Below, piece by piece: positions 8,387-16,266 of a DNA stretch of 64,000 nt. Made by a program: the position numbers and the translations under genes. Positions within the stretch are counted from its first letter, which is position 1. Each line of letters opens with the position of its first letter. The stretch lies in contig NZ_JAGSHX010000006.1 in NCBI RefSeq assembly GCF_018138715.1, forward strand, positions 310,001 to 374,000. The letters are read 5' to 3'. This stretch comes from Streptomyces asiaticus (GTDB lineage Bacteria > Actinomycetota > Actinomycetes > Streptomycetales > Streptomycetaceae). Below the pieces are notes generated by a model that saw only the letters and a list, made by a program, of their open reading frames with translations, searched no databases and was not told the origin of the DNA.

Positions 8387-10204
8387 ATGACGCCTTCCCC
8401 CACGTCTTCCCCCACGTCTTCCTCCTCCGGCCGCTCCGCGGTCGGCCGCCGGGCGGTGCTCGGCGCCGCGGCCGCCGTCGCATCGGCTCCCGCCCTCGGC
8501 GGCCTGGCCACTTCCGCGGCCGCCGCCCCCTCCGGCCGGTCCAGGAGCCCCAAGGCCCTGCCGGGCGGCGGCGACCTCGGCCCGAACGTGATCGTCTTCG
8601 ACCCGTCCACGCCCGGCATCCAGGCCAAGCTGGACGAGGTGTTCAAGAAGCAGGAGTCGGCGCAGTTCGGCACCGGGCGCTACGCCCTGCTGTTCAAGCC
8701 CGGCAGCTACAGCGGGCTCAACGCCCAGATCGGCTTCTACACCTCCATCGCCGGACTGGGGCTGTCCCCCGACGACACGACCATCAACGGCGACATCACG
8801 GTGGACGCCGGGTGGTTCAACGGCAACGCCACCCAGAACTTCTGGCGCTCGGCGGAGAACCTCGCGGTCGTACCGGTCAACGGCACAAACCGCTGGGCCG
8901 TGGCGCAGGCGGCCCCCTTCCGGCGGATGCACGTCCGCGGCGGGCTCAACCTCGCCCCCAACGGCTACGGCTGGGCGAGCGGCGGCTACATCGCGGACAG
9001 CCGCATCGACGGCCAGGTCGGACCGTACTCCCAGCAACAGTGGTACACCCGCGACAGCGCGATCGGCGGCTGGCTCAACGGCGTGTGGAACATGGTGTTC
9101 TCCGGTGTGGAGGGCGCGCCCGGGCAGACCTTCCCCAACCCGCCGTACACCGCGCTCAACACCACCCCCATCTCCCGGGAGAAGCCCTTCCTGTATCTCA
9201 ACGGCGGCGAGTACCGGGTCTTCCTGCCCGAGAAGCGGACCAACGCCCGCGGCGTCACCTGGGGCAACGGCACCCCCAGAGGCACCTCGCTGCCCCTGTC
9301 GCAGTTCTACGTGGCCAAGCCCGGTGTCACCGCGGCCACCCTCAACGAGGCGCTCACCCAGGGGCTGCATCTGCTGCTCACCCCGGGGATCTACCACCTG
9401 GACCGGCCGGTCCAGGTGAACCGCGCGAACACCGTCGTCCTCGGGCTCGGCTACGCCACGCTCATCCCCGACAACGGCGTCACCGCGCTGAAGGTCGCCG
9501 ATGTCGACGGGGTGCGGCTGGCCGGCTTCCTGATCGACGCCGGACCGGTGAACTCCGCCACGCTGCTGGAGGTCGGCCCGCAAGGGGCCTCCGCCGACCA
9601 CTCGGCCAACCCCACCACCGTCCAGGACGTGTTCATCCGCATCGGTGGCGCGGGCCCCGGCAAGGCCACCACCAGCATGGTGATCAACAGTCGGCACACC
9701 ATCGTGGACCACACCTGGGTCTGGCGCGCCGACCACGGCGACGGGGTCGGCTGGGAGACCAACCGCGCCGACTACGGCGTCCGGGTCAACGGCGACGACG
9801 TGCTGGCCACGGGGCTGTTCGTGGAGCACTTCAACAAGTACGACGTGCAGTGGTTCGGACAGCGGGGCCGGACCATCTTCTTCCAGAACGAGAAGGCGTA
9901 CGACGCCCCGAACCAGGCGGCCATCCAGAACGGCTCGATCAAGGGGTACGCCGCCTACAAGGTGGCCGATTCGGTGACCACGCACGAGGGATGGGGGCTC
10001 GGCAGCTACTGCTACTACAACGTCGACCCGAGCATCGTGCAGCACCACGGCTTCGCCGCGCCGAACGCGTCGGGGGTGAAGTTCCACAATCTGCTGGTCG
10101 TCTCGCTCGGCGGCCAAGGCCAGTACGAGCGCGTCATCAATGACACCGGATCTCCCACCTCGGGCACCTCCACCGTGCCGTCCACCGTGGTGTCATATCC
10201 CTGA
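8387..10204 (+). CDS. Tat-exported parallel beta-helix protein, GH55-like glycan hydrolase candidate
   Basis: This 605-residue protein has a twin-arginine signal ([11 protein letters not shown], residues 20-30). Two pectate-lyase-like beta-helix stretches follow; landmarks include [31 protein letters not shown] and [15 protein letters not shown]. Homologues are often labelled adenylyl cyclase, which the sequence does not support: no nucleotide cyclase motif is present. The tandem beta-helix layout and Asp/Glu-rich helix turns resemble GH55 exo-beta-1,3-glucanases, and the LacI palindrome shared with the neighbouring hydrolase fits a polysaccharide role. A clear AGGAGAG ribosome site precedes the ATG. 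The fold call is firm; substrate and catalytic residues are inference. Confidence 0.75.
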   Translation: MTPSPTSSPTSSSSGRSAVGRRAVLGAAAAVASAPALGGLATSAAAAPSGRSRSPKALPGGGDLGPNVIVFDPSTPGIQAKLDEVFKKQESAQFGTGRYALLFKPGSYSGLNAQIGFYTSIAGLGLSPDDTTINGDITVDAGWFNGNATQNFWRSAENLAVVPVNGTNRWAVAQAAPFRRMHVRGGLNLAPNGYGWASGGYIADSRIDGQVGPYSQQQWYTRDSAIGGWLNGVWNMVFSGVEGAPGQTFPNPPYTALNTTPISREKPFLYLNGGEYRVFLPEKRTNARGVTWGNGTPRGTSLPLSQFYVAKPGVTAATLNEALTQGLHLLLTPGIYHLDRPVQVNRANTVVLGLGYATLIPDNGVTALKVADVDGVRLAGFLIDAGPVNSATLLEVGPQGASADHSANPTTVQDVFIRIGGAGPGKATTSMVINSRHTIVDHTWVWRADHGDGVGWETNRADYGVRVNGDDVLATGLFVEHFNKYDVQWFGQRGRTIFFQNEKAYDAPNQAAIQNGSIKGYAAYKVADSVTTHEGWGLGSYCYYNVDPSIVQHHGFAAPNASGVKFHNLLVVSLGGQGQYERVINDTGSPTSGTSTVPSTVVSYP

Positions 10205-10281
10205 TCTACGATGCCTCGCGGGTCGGTGCCCCCGGTGAACCGCCCCTCGAAGTGCCGACCGCCCAGGAAGGACCACCCGCC

Positions 10282-10755
10282 ATGACCACCACCCCCATGC
10301 GCGACCGCTCCACGATCATGGTGCTCAACGGACCGAACCTGAACCTCCTGGGCCGCCGGCAACCCGAGATCTACGGCACCGACACGCTGGCCGACATCGA
10401 GAAGCTGGTGGCCGAGACGGCCGTGCCGCACGGTCTGACGACCGACTGCCGGCAGAGCAACCACGAGGGCCAGCTGATCGACTGGATCCATGAGGCCCGG
10501 GAGCGCCACGCGGCGGTCATCATCAACCCCGCGGGGTACTCCCACACCTCGGTCGCCCTGCGCGACGCCCTGGCCACCTGCGACGGTCTGCCGATCGTGG
10601 AGGTGCACATCTCCAACATCCACCAGCGGGAGACCTTCCGGCACCACTCCTATGTCTCCGCGCTGGCCAGCGGGGTGATCGCCGGCTGCGGTGTCCAGGG
10701 CTACGCGTTCGCCGTCGAGCGGGTGGCGGCCCTGCTGACCGCCGCCAGGGCGTAG
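10282..10755 (+). CDS. aroQ: Type II 3-dehydroquinate dehydratase
   Basis: This 157-residue enzyme converts 3-dehydroquinate to 3-dehydroshikimate in the shikimate pathway or in quinate catabolism. The type II signature is complete: [17 protein letters not shown] with the active-site Arg and Tyr, the [12 protein letters not shown] segment, NPAGYSHTS, and [12 protein letters not shown] with the catalytic His. The start at 10282 is chosen because AGGAAGGA lies nine bases upstream; an in-frame GTG at 10252 lacks a site. It lies 77 bases after the beta-helix gene, away from other shikimate genes, so it may be a second, catabolic-type copy. The protein is close to the usual 150-residue length. Confidence 0.93.
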   Translation: MTTTPMRDRSTIMVLNGPNLNLLGRRQPEIYGTDTLADIEKLVAETAVPHGLTTDCRQSNHEGQLIDWIHEARERHAAVIINPAGYSHTSVALRDALATCDGLPIVEVHISNIHQRETFRHHSYVSALASGVIAGCGVQGYAFAVERVAALLTAARA

Positions 10756-10782
10756 GCGTACGCGTAGGCATAGGCGTACGCC

Positions 10783-10830
10783 TCAGGCCCTGATCGGGCT
10801 TCAGGGCCTGATCAGAGCTCAGGCCCTGAT
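10783..10830. repeat. Triple repeat forming a hairpin between converging aroQ and DeoR genes
   Basis: Three near-copies of TCAGGCCCTGATC start at 10783, 10801 and 10819 with an 18-base period; the last contains the DeoR stop codon. Because the unit is nearly palindromic, copies one and two pair perfectly over 11 bases with a 7-base loop. It may serve as a bidirectional terminator, though no U-tract is present. Confidence 0.6.
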
Positions 10831-11631
10831 CACGTGGACACCGGCCTCGGTGTACGGAGCGACCAGCTCCTCATCGGCGCCGGTGTCCGTGATCAGCACA
10901 TCGATCTCGTCCAGTGCGCAGATCCGGGCGAACGCCCGGCGGCCCAGCTTGGAGCTGTCGGCCACGACCACCACCCGGGTGGCCCGGCCGGCCATCAGGT
11001 GGTTGATGCTGGCCTCCCCCTCATGGTGGGCGGTCGCGCCCTGGACCGTGTCCAGCGCGTCCACGCCGAGGATCGCCAGATCCAGCGACACCTGGTCCAG
11101 CACCCCGGTGGCCAGCGGACCCATCAGCTCGAAGGACTGCGGACGGGCCACCCCACCGGTGAGCACGATCTTCACCTGGGGGCGCACCGCCAGCTCATTG
11201 GCGATGTTCAGGGCGTTGGTGACGACCGTGACGGCCGGGCCGCCGCCCGGTGCGGAGAGGTCGCCGCGCGTGGAGAGCGCGCGGGCGACCTCGGTGGTGG
11301 TCGTCCCGCCGTTGAGTCCCACGATCGAGCCGGATTCGGCCATCCGGGCCGCGGCCGCGGCGATGCGCTGTTTCTCCGAGGCGCGCCTGGCGGTCTTGTA
11401 GCGCAGCGGTAGGTCGTACGAGAGATTGTGCGCGACCGCGCCGCCGCGGGTGCGCGTCAGCATCTGCTGCTGAGCGAGTTCATCCAGGTCGCGCCGGATG
11501 GTCGCGGCGGACACCGCCAGCTCGGCGGCCGCCTCCTCGACATCGATCGTGCCGTCCCTGGCCAGCAGATCCAGCAGGGCGTTCCAGCGCTCGGGCCGTT
11601 TCACGCCGATCACCCTACCCGCTCCTCGCAT
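10819..11631 (-). CDS. DeoR-family regulator, AgaR-like
   Basis: This repressor of up to 270 residues has an N-terminal DeoR winged helix (ALLDLLARDGTIDVEEAAAE, then AATIRRDLDEL). The C-terminal sugar-phosphate sensor has a DeoRC phosphate-binding pattern (GLNGGTTTTEVARAL, VLTGG). The open frame begins at 11631, but in-frame GTG codons at residues 7 and 10 (the latter giving VKRPERW) are equally plausible starts. It is divergent from the SIS isomerase gene and aldolase gene, a layout typical of aga/gat-type aminosugar or galactitol loci. The probable inducer is a sugar phosphate of that pathway. Confidence 0.9.
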   Translation of the reverse strand: MRGAGRVIGVKRPERWNALLDLLARDGTIDVEEAAAELAVSAATIRRDLDELAQQQMLTRTRGGAVAHNLSYDLPLRYKTARRASEKQRIAAAAARMAESGSIVGLNGGTTTTEVARALSTRGDLSAPGGGPAVTVVTNALNIANELAVRPQVKIVLTGGVARPQSFELMGPLATGVLDQVSLDLAILGVDALDTVQGATAHHEGEASINHLMAGRATRVVVVADSSKLGRRAFARICALDEIDVLITDTGADEELVAPYTEAGVHVIRA

Positions 11632-11737
11632 GCATCGGCTCTGGACTTCCGTGCGTGATTCTGCGCATTATCAGCCCGTACGAAGCAACTCCACGCATTC
11701 ATATTGCTCGGGTCATCCGTGCGACGAGGGGAGCCCC
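11632..11737. promoter_or_regulatory. Divergent promoter of the DeoR and SIS genes
   Basis: This 106-base region is unusually AT-rich for the window. It contains two related direct elements, CTGCGCATTATCAG near 11661 and CCACGCATTCATAT near 11691. Direct repeats of this type are what DeoR-family proteins often bind. No clean -10/-35 pair is evident by eye. Confidence 0.4.
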
Positions 11738-12631
11738 ATGAGCCACACCGAGGCCGAGATCGCGAGCCAGCCCGACTGCTGGCGGCGCGCCATCGCCCTG
11801 GCCCGGGATCCGGAGGGACCCGTACGGGCGGCGCTGCCCCGGGCGGGTGAGCGGGTCGCCGTCGTCGGCTGCGGCACCTCGTGGTTCATCGCCCAGTCGT
11901 ACGCGGCGCTGCGCGAGGCGGCGGGCCAGGGCGAGACGGACGCGTTCGCGGCGTCGGAGATGCCGCTCGGCCGCGGCTACGACCGGGTGGTCGCGCTGTC
12001 CCGGTCCGGCACCACGACCGAGGTGCTGGAGCTGCTCGGCGCGGTGCGCGGCCGGGTGCCCACCACCGTCGTCACGGCGGTCCCCGACTCCCCGGTCGTG
12101 GGCGCCGCGGACGCCGCGGTGGTGCTCGACTTCGCCGATGAGCGGTCGGTGGTGCAGACCCGCTGGGCCACCACCGAACTCGCCTTGCTCCGCGCCCACT
12201 TGGGCGCGTCCCTGGACCGTCTGGAGGCGGACGGGGAGGCGGCGCTCGCCGAGCCGCTGCCCGGGCCGCTCGTGGACGCCGGGCAGTTCACCTTCCTCGG
12301 GCGGGGCTGGACCTACGGGGTCGCCCAGGAGGCCGCGCTCAAGATGCGCGAGGCGGCGGGGGCGTGGACCGAGGCGTATCCGGCCAAGGAGTACCGGCAC
12401 GGCCCGATCAGCGTGACCGGCCCGCGGAGCGTGGTGTGGTGGCTGGGCGAGGGCGCGTCGGACGTGGCGGACGAGGAGATCACCCGCACCGGCGGCCGGG
12501 TCGCCGGCTTCGGCCGCGACCCGCTGGCCGAACTGGTGGTGGTGCAGCGGCTCGCGGTCGCGATCGCGGCGGCGCGCGGGCTCGACCCCGACGAGCCGCG
12601 CCATCTCACCCGCTCGGTGATCCTCGGCTGA
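11738..12631 (+). CDS. SIS-domain sugar-phosphate isomerase/deaminase, AgaS-like
   Basis: This 297-residue protein has two SIS domains of the GlmS-isomerase/AgaS type, acting on phosphorylated aminosugars (ketose-aldose isomerisation or deamination). Visible motifs are VAVVGCGTSWFIAQSYA, the SIS serine loop ALSRSGTTTEVLEL, AAGAWTEAYPAKEYRHGPIS and the C-terminal LTRSVI tail. The start at 11738 follows a GAGGGGAG site; the frame is open further upstream, but that part lies in the promoter region. The class II aldolase gene is 61 bases downstream and the DeoR regulator is divergent. Together they suggest N-acetylgalactosamine/tagatose-type catabolism. Confidence 0.88.
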   Translation: MSHTEAEIASQPDCWRRAIALARDPEGPVRAALPRAGERVAVVGCGTSWFIAQSYAALREAAGQGETDAFAASEMPLGRGYDRVVALSRSGTTTEVLELLGAVRGRVPTTVVTAVPDSPVVGAADAAVVLDFADERSVVQTRWATTELALLRAHLGASLDRLEADGEAALAEPLPGPLVDAGQFTFLGRGWTYGVAQEAALKMREAAGAWTEAYPAKEYRHGPISVTGPRSVVWWLGEGASDVADEEITRTGGRVAGFGRDPLAELVVVQRLAVAIAAARGLDPDEPRHLTRSVILG

Positions 12632-12692
12632 GCGGGGCCGGGCGCATGACGGATACGGCCGGAACACGGGAACGGGTGGAAGGAGCCGGTTG

Positions 12693-13532
12693 ATGCCACT
12701 GGTGGCCACCGGAGAGATCGTCGGGGCGGCCGCGCGGGCCGGGCTCGGCGCGGGTGCGTTCAATGTCATCCAGATCGAGCACGCCCAGGCCATCGTGGCC
12801 GGGGCGGAGGCGGCGGGCGCGCCCGTGATCCTCCAGATCAGCGAGAACGCGGTGCGGTATCACGGCGCCCTGGCCGCCATCGGGCGGGCGACCGTGGAGG
12901 TGGCCCGCGCGGCCCGGGTGCCGGTGGCCGTGCATCTGGACCACGCCACCGGGCCGGAGCTGGTGCGGGAGGCGGTGGACCTCGGCTTCGGCTCGGTGAT
13001 GTTCGACGCCTCGGCCCTGGACTACGACGGCAATGTGGCGGCGACCGCCGAGGTGGTGGCCGGCTGCCATGCCCACGGGGTGTGGGTGGAGGCCGAGTTG
13101 GGCGAGGTGGGCGGCAAGGACGGCGTCCACGCGCCGGGCGCCAGGACCGAACCGGCCGAGGCCGCCGCCTATGTGGCGGCCACGGGGGTGGACGCGCTCG
13201 CGGTCGCGGTGGGCACCTCGCACGCCATGGTCGTCAAGGCCGCGGTGGTGGATCTGCCGCTGGTCGCGGCGCTGCGCGCGGCCGTGCCGGTACCGCTGGT
13301 GCTGCACGGCTCCTCCGGGGTGCCCGAGGCGGATCTGACCCGGGCGGTGGAGGCGGGGCTGACGAAGGTGAACATCGCCACCCATCTGAACGTGGCCTAC
13401 ACCCGGGCGATCCGCGACCATCTGGCCGGTCACCCCGAGGTGGTCGACCCCCGCCGGTATGTCGCGGCCGGGCGTGAGGCGGTGGCGCGCGAGGTGACCC
13501 GGCTGCTGAAGCTGGTGCGGGCCACGGACTGA
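12693..13532 (+). CDS. Class II ketose-bisphosphate aldolase, GatY/KbaY-like
   Basis: This 279-residue zinc-dependent aldolase cleaves fructose- or tagatose-1,6-bisphosphate to DHAP and glyceraldehyde 3-phosphate. Metal ligands are visible in VHLDHAT and VLHGSSGVPE, with phosphate-binding residues in KVNIATHLN. The length and the short metal loop fit the tagatose-type (GatY/KbaY) branch better than central glycolytic Fba. The ATG at 12693 is used; the preceding TTG is in frame, and GGAAGGAG lies just upstream. It forms an operon with the AgaS-like gene. A cognate 1-phosphokinase is not in the window. Confidence 0.9.
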   Translation: MPLVATGEIVGAAARAGLGAGAFNVIQIEHAQAIVAGAEAAGAPVILQISENAVRYHGALAAIGRATVEVARAARVPVAVHLDHATGPELVREAVDLGFGSVMFDASALDYDGNVAATAEVVAGCHAHGVWVEAELGEVGGKDGVHAPGARTEPAEAAAYVAATGVDALAVAVGTSHAMVVKAAVVDLPLVAALRAAVPVPLVLHGSSGVPEADLTRAVEAGLTKVNIATHLNVAYTRAIRDHLAGHPEVVDPRRYVAAGREAVAREVTRLLKLVRATD

Positions 13533-13613
13533 GAGAGAGCGTCTGCGGGAAGTTGCTGTGAACGCCGCCGATTCGCGCGGCAATGCGCATCGGCTTCCGC
13601 GGCGCCGCACGTA

Positions 13614-13643
13614 TTGACATGAGCTTATCAATTCACCCAAGAT
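13614..13643 (+). promoter_or_regulatory. Candidate chitosanase promoter
   Basis: TTGACA at 13614-13619 is a consensus -35 hexamer. CAAGAT at 13638-13643, 18 bases downstream, is an acceptable -10. The palindromic operator begins 12 bases after it, consistent with repressor blockade of the chitosanase promoter. Confidence 0.5.
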
Positions 13644-13655
13644 GCCCCCGTCGAG

Positions 13656-13674
13656 GTTAGGAAAGGTTCCTAAC
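13656..13674. promoter_or_regulatory. Palindromic operator of the chitosanase gene
   Basis: GTTAGGAA and TTCCTAAC form perfect 8-base arms around a 3-base centre, ending 13 bases before the chitosanase ATG. Streptomyces chitosanase genes are known to carry a palindromic site for the ROK repressor CsnR at this position. This element has the expected location and an AGGAAAG-type core, so I assign it as such by analogy. Confidence 0.7.
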
Positions 13675-13687
13675 AAAGGGGTGTCCT

Positions 13688-14389
13688 ATGCGCAAGCGTT
13701 TAGCGTTCGTGATCGCCACGGCCGGTCTGCTGGCCGGCTCCGTCACCGCCGGCGCCCACGCCAACACCCGGGGACCCGCGCCGGCCCCCGCGTCCACCAA
13801 GGAGGGCACGGTCACCGCGGCGCAGCTGCTCGCCAAGGTGCAGGGCTGTTCCCAGATATCCAGCGGCAAGTACCGCACCGACGACGAGACATCGGCCACC
13901 GTCCCGGTCTGCGGGGCCAATGGGGCGGTCTTCTGGAAGGCCGACATGGACGTCGACTGCGATGGCCAGGTGACCTCCCGGTGCAACGAGGACACCGACC
14001 CGTGGTTCCAGGACGACACCGCCTTCCACCAGTCGGACGGCAAGCCCCTCGTCGCCGACAAGCTGCCCTATGTCGTGGTGCCGAGCCCGAGCTCCACCTG
14101 GGACTACCGGCAGGCCGGCATCAAGGGCGGCGGCGTGGTCGCGGTCATCTACAACAACAAGGTCGAGTACGCGGTGGTGGGCGACACCGGGCCGAACAAG
14201 ATCATCGGCGAGGCGTCCTACGCCACGGCCAACGCGCTCGGCATCGACCCCGACCCGGAGACCGGCGGCGCCGAGTCGGGGGTGACGTACATCCTGTTCA
14301 AGAACTCCTCCGTCTCCCCCATCGAGAACCACGGCAAGGCCGTGTCGGTCGGCGACGGCCTGGCGAAGCAGTTCGTCCAGAACAACTGA
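13688..14389 (+). CDS. Secreted GH75 chitosanase
   Basis: This 233-residue extracellular endo-chitosanase hydrolyses partially deacetylated chitosan. It has a Sec signal peptide (RLAFVIATAGLLAGSVTAGAHA) followed by a Pro/Ala linker. The GH75 domain is marked by VFWKADMDVDCDGQVT with the catalytic Asp pair, DTAFHQSDGKPL and YVVVPSPSSTWDYRQAGI. An AAAGGGGTG ribosome site precedes the ATG. Codon 5 is TTA (13700-13702), so translation should need the bldA tRNA. A palindromic operator lies just upstream and a strong hairpin terminator follows, making this a self-contained, inducible and developmentally gated unit. Confidence 0.93.
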   Translation: MRKRLAFVIATAGLLAGSVTAGAHANTRGPAPAPASTKEGTVTAAQLLAKVQGCSQISSGKYRTDDETSATVPVCGANGAVFWKADMDVDCDGQVTSRCNEDTDPWFQDDTAFHQSDGKPLVADKLPYVVVPSPSSTWDYRQAGIKGGGVVAVIYNNKVEYAVVGDTGPNKIIGEASYATANALGIDPDPETGGAESGVTYILFKNSSVSPIENHGKAVSVGDGLAKQFVQNN

Positions 14390-14399
14390 CCCGCCATTG

Positions 14400-14443
14400 T
14401 CGGAGAACGTGCGGCACAGCCGCATGTTCTCCGATGATTTTTC
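14400..14443 (+). terminator. Rho-independent terminator of the chitosanase gene
   Basis: TCGGAGAAC and GTTCTCCGA arms, extended inward by TGCGGC/GCCGCA, form a stem of about 16 pairs with an ACA loop, followed by TGATTTTT. It begins 10 bases after the chitosanase stop and is the clearest intrinsic terminator in the window. Confidence 0.9.
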
Positions 14444-14491
14444 CCGGGCCGGGCGGTCTGCACCGGTGAACGCCGCGACAGGAGGTGGACG

Positions 14492-14911
14492 TTGACCGGT
14501 CCCGAGCCCGAGAATCCGCCCATGCCGTCCCCGGCCGTGCTGGTGCTGACCCAGCCGGTCACCCGAGCCGAGGTGGCGCGGCTGTGCGAACGGCTGACCG
14601 CACTGGCGCGCCGGTCCGGTCCGGGGCCGGTCACCGTGGACGTGGGCGGGGTGGGGCGGCCGGACCTGACCGTGGTCGAGGCCCTGGCCCGGCTGCGGCT
14701 GACCGCCGGCCGGCTGGGGCGCGGGATCCAGCTCCGCAACGCCCGCGGCGAACTGCGGCGGCTGCTCGCCTGGACGGGGCTGGACGAGGCCCTGACGGCC
14801 CCCGCGGCGTTAGGCCACGCCCTCGGGCCCGAGCCAGGCGGGGAGGCCGAACAGCGGGAAGAGGCGCTCGGTGTCCAGGAAGGAGTTGAGCCCGGTGATC
14901 CGGCCCCCTGA
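14492..14911 (+). CDS. STAS-domain protein, anti-sigma-factor-antagonist-like
   Basis: This 139-residue protein is read from a TTG preceded by AGGAGGTGG. Residues about 15-105 form a STAS fold ([60 protein letters not shown]), as in SpoIIAA-type anti-anti-sigma proteins. The usual phosphorylatable Ser is not obvious. The last 34 residues are read through DNA that also encodes the 3' end of the converging sigma factor. Codon 107 is TTA and coincides base for base with the TAA stop of that sigma gene. The tail is low in complexity, so the functional protein may end at the STAS domain. Confidence 0.65.
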   Translation: MTGPEPENPPMPSPAVLVLTQPVTRAEVARLCERLTALARRSGPGPVTVDVGGVGRPDLTVVEALARLRLTAGRLGRGIQLRNARGELRRLLAWTGLDEALTAPAALGHALGPEPGGEAEQREEALGVQEGVEPGDPAP

Positions 14912-15811
14912 TATCTCCAGGACCTGAAGCGCCCAGGGCTCATGGCGGCCGTCGGCGCCGCCCGGGCGGTACTGGCCGAAGGCGGGCATGCCGTTGGCCA
15001 CGGTCGGGACCAGGCGGGAGCCGCGGCAGCCGATGCCATGGCCCACCAGCCACTGGCGGATGTCCTCGTGGCCGCGCAGCCACAGCTCGTACGGCGGCAT
15101 GGAGAGCGTGGCGTCCTCGTGCAGCAGGGCGGTGAGGGAGTCCAGGTCATAGCGCTCGAAGGCGTCCACATAGCGGGCCAGCAGCGCACGCTGCTCCTCG
15201 TCCAGCGGCTTGACCGGGTCGGAGTCGCTGACCTGGCTCGCGGCGAGGGTGGCCCGGGCGCGCTGGAGCGCGCTGTTGACCGACGCGACCGTGGTGCCCA
15301 GCAGCTCGGCGACCTCGCTCGCCTTCCAGGCCAGCACCTCGCGCAGGATCAGCACCGCCCGCTGCCGGGGCGCCAGGTGCTGGAGCGCGGCGATGAACGC
15401 GAGCCGCACCGCGTCCCGCTGGGCCGCCACCTCGGCGGGGTCTCCCCCGTCCGGCAGCACCTGGCCGTCCGGGACCGGCCCGATCCAGGTGGCCTCCGGC
15501 TGCTCGGCGAGCGTGGCCGGGAACGGGGTGGCCGCGGAGGTCAGATCCATGGGGCGGGCCCGCCGCTTGCTCCCGCTGAGCATGTCCAGGCACACATTGG
15601 TGGCGATGCGGTAGAGCCACGACCGCAGCGCGGACCGGCCCTCGAAGCGGTCCAGGCCCCGCCAGGCGCGCACCATCGTCTCCTGCACCGCGTCCTCGGC
15701 CTCGAAGGCCGAGCCCAGCATCCGATAGCAGTAACCGGTCAGCTGCGTGCGGTACGGCTCCAGCTGGAGCTCGACACCGGCCGCGCCGTCCACCGACGCC
15801 ACATCACTCAT
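14810..15811 (-). CDS. ECF sigma factor with SnoaL-like C-terminal domain (SigG/TIGR02960-type)
   Basis: This 333-residue sigma-70 family member has region 2 ([40 protein letters not shown]) and region 4 ([20 protein letters not shown], then [19 protein letters not shown]). A long SnoaL/NTF2-like C-terminal extension follows (residues about 215-333, containing [12 protein letters not shown] and [11 protein letters not shown]). Sigma factors of this class usually lack a classical anti-sigma factor, and the extension tunes activity. The start at 15811 follows GAGGTG and begins MSDVAS; the open frame continues to 15883. It converges on the STAS gene, with a 102-base overlap of reading frames. 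The regulon is unknown. Confidence 0.9.
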   Translation of the reverse strand: MSDVASVDGAAGVELQLEPYRTQLTGYCYRMLGSAFEAEDAVQETMVRAWRGLDRFEGRSALRSWLYRIATNVCLDMLSGSKRRARPMDLTSAATPFPATLAEQPEATWIGPVPDGQVLPDGGDPAEVAAQRDAVRLAFIAALQHLAPRQRAVLILREVLAWKASEVAELLGTTVASVNSALQRARATLAASQVSDSDPVKPLDEEQRALLARYVDAFERYDLDSLTALLHEDATLSMPPYELWLRGHEDIRQWLVGHGIGCRGSRLVPTVANGMPAFGQYRPGGADGRHEPWALQVLEISGGRITGLNSFLDTERLFPLFGLPAWLGPEGVA

Positions 15812-15934
15812 CGCCGCACCTCGATCGTTTCGATCGCTCTTCGGACCCCCATTGGCGCCAAACTTAGCTGGCCCCACTGACAACGGCGCCGACCTGCGGA
15901 AACGACAGACGGCTCGGGGCGCCGGACGGGTGAC

Positions 15935-16174
15935 TCAGGACACCGGGCGGGCGCTGACCGCGGCGGCGTGCACCTGATGACCGCCGCTGGCGATCATCCG
16001 TACCTCCGCGCGGTCGCTGATCTCCGCCCGCACGATGCCGGTGTCGTCCACGTACACGGGGTGGCCGCCCGGACCGCTGCTCTCCGTGCGGTGCACCACC
16101 ACGACGTCCTCGGCTCCCGGGTCCGGGGCGGCCGTATCCAGGAAGACCAGCTCATACCGCTCTCGGCTCCGCAT
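15935..16174 (-). CDS. Small DUF6296 protein
   Basis: This 79-residue protein starts at an ATG preceded by GGAGGAGGG. It matches the actinobacterial DUF6296 pattern: RERYELVFLDTAAPDPGAED, VVVVHRTE, GPGGHPVYVDDTGIVRAEIS. There is no signal peptide and no known function. It lies 92 bases downstream of the large P-type ATPase on the same strand but appears to have its own ribosome site. It is easily missed because a long out-of-frame shadow from the ATPase gene runs into it. Confidence 0.75.
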   Translation of the reverse strand: MRSRERYELVFLDTAAPDPGAEDVVVVHRTESSGPGGHPVYVDDTGIVRAEISDRAEVRMIASGGHQVHAAAVSARPVS

Positions 16175-16266
16175 CACGCCCTCCTCCGCACCGACCCGCC
16201 CCCGCCATCTCAAACCGGGACATTCAACACTATCGCTCGGGCCGGGCGGCGCAAGAGGTTCGGTGC

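Noticed and set aside
8387..10204. Adenylyl cyclase label often given to this family
   Set aside because: No cyclase catalytic motifs are visible; the Tat signal and beta-helix repeats indicate an exported glycan-active protein.
10783..10811. A dedicated intrinsic terminator after aroQ
   Set aside because: The hairpin arises from repeated copies of a nearly palindromic gene terminus and lacks a U-tract, so I list it primarily as a repeat.
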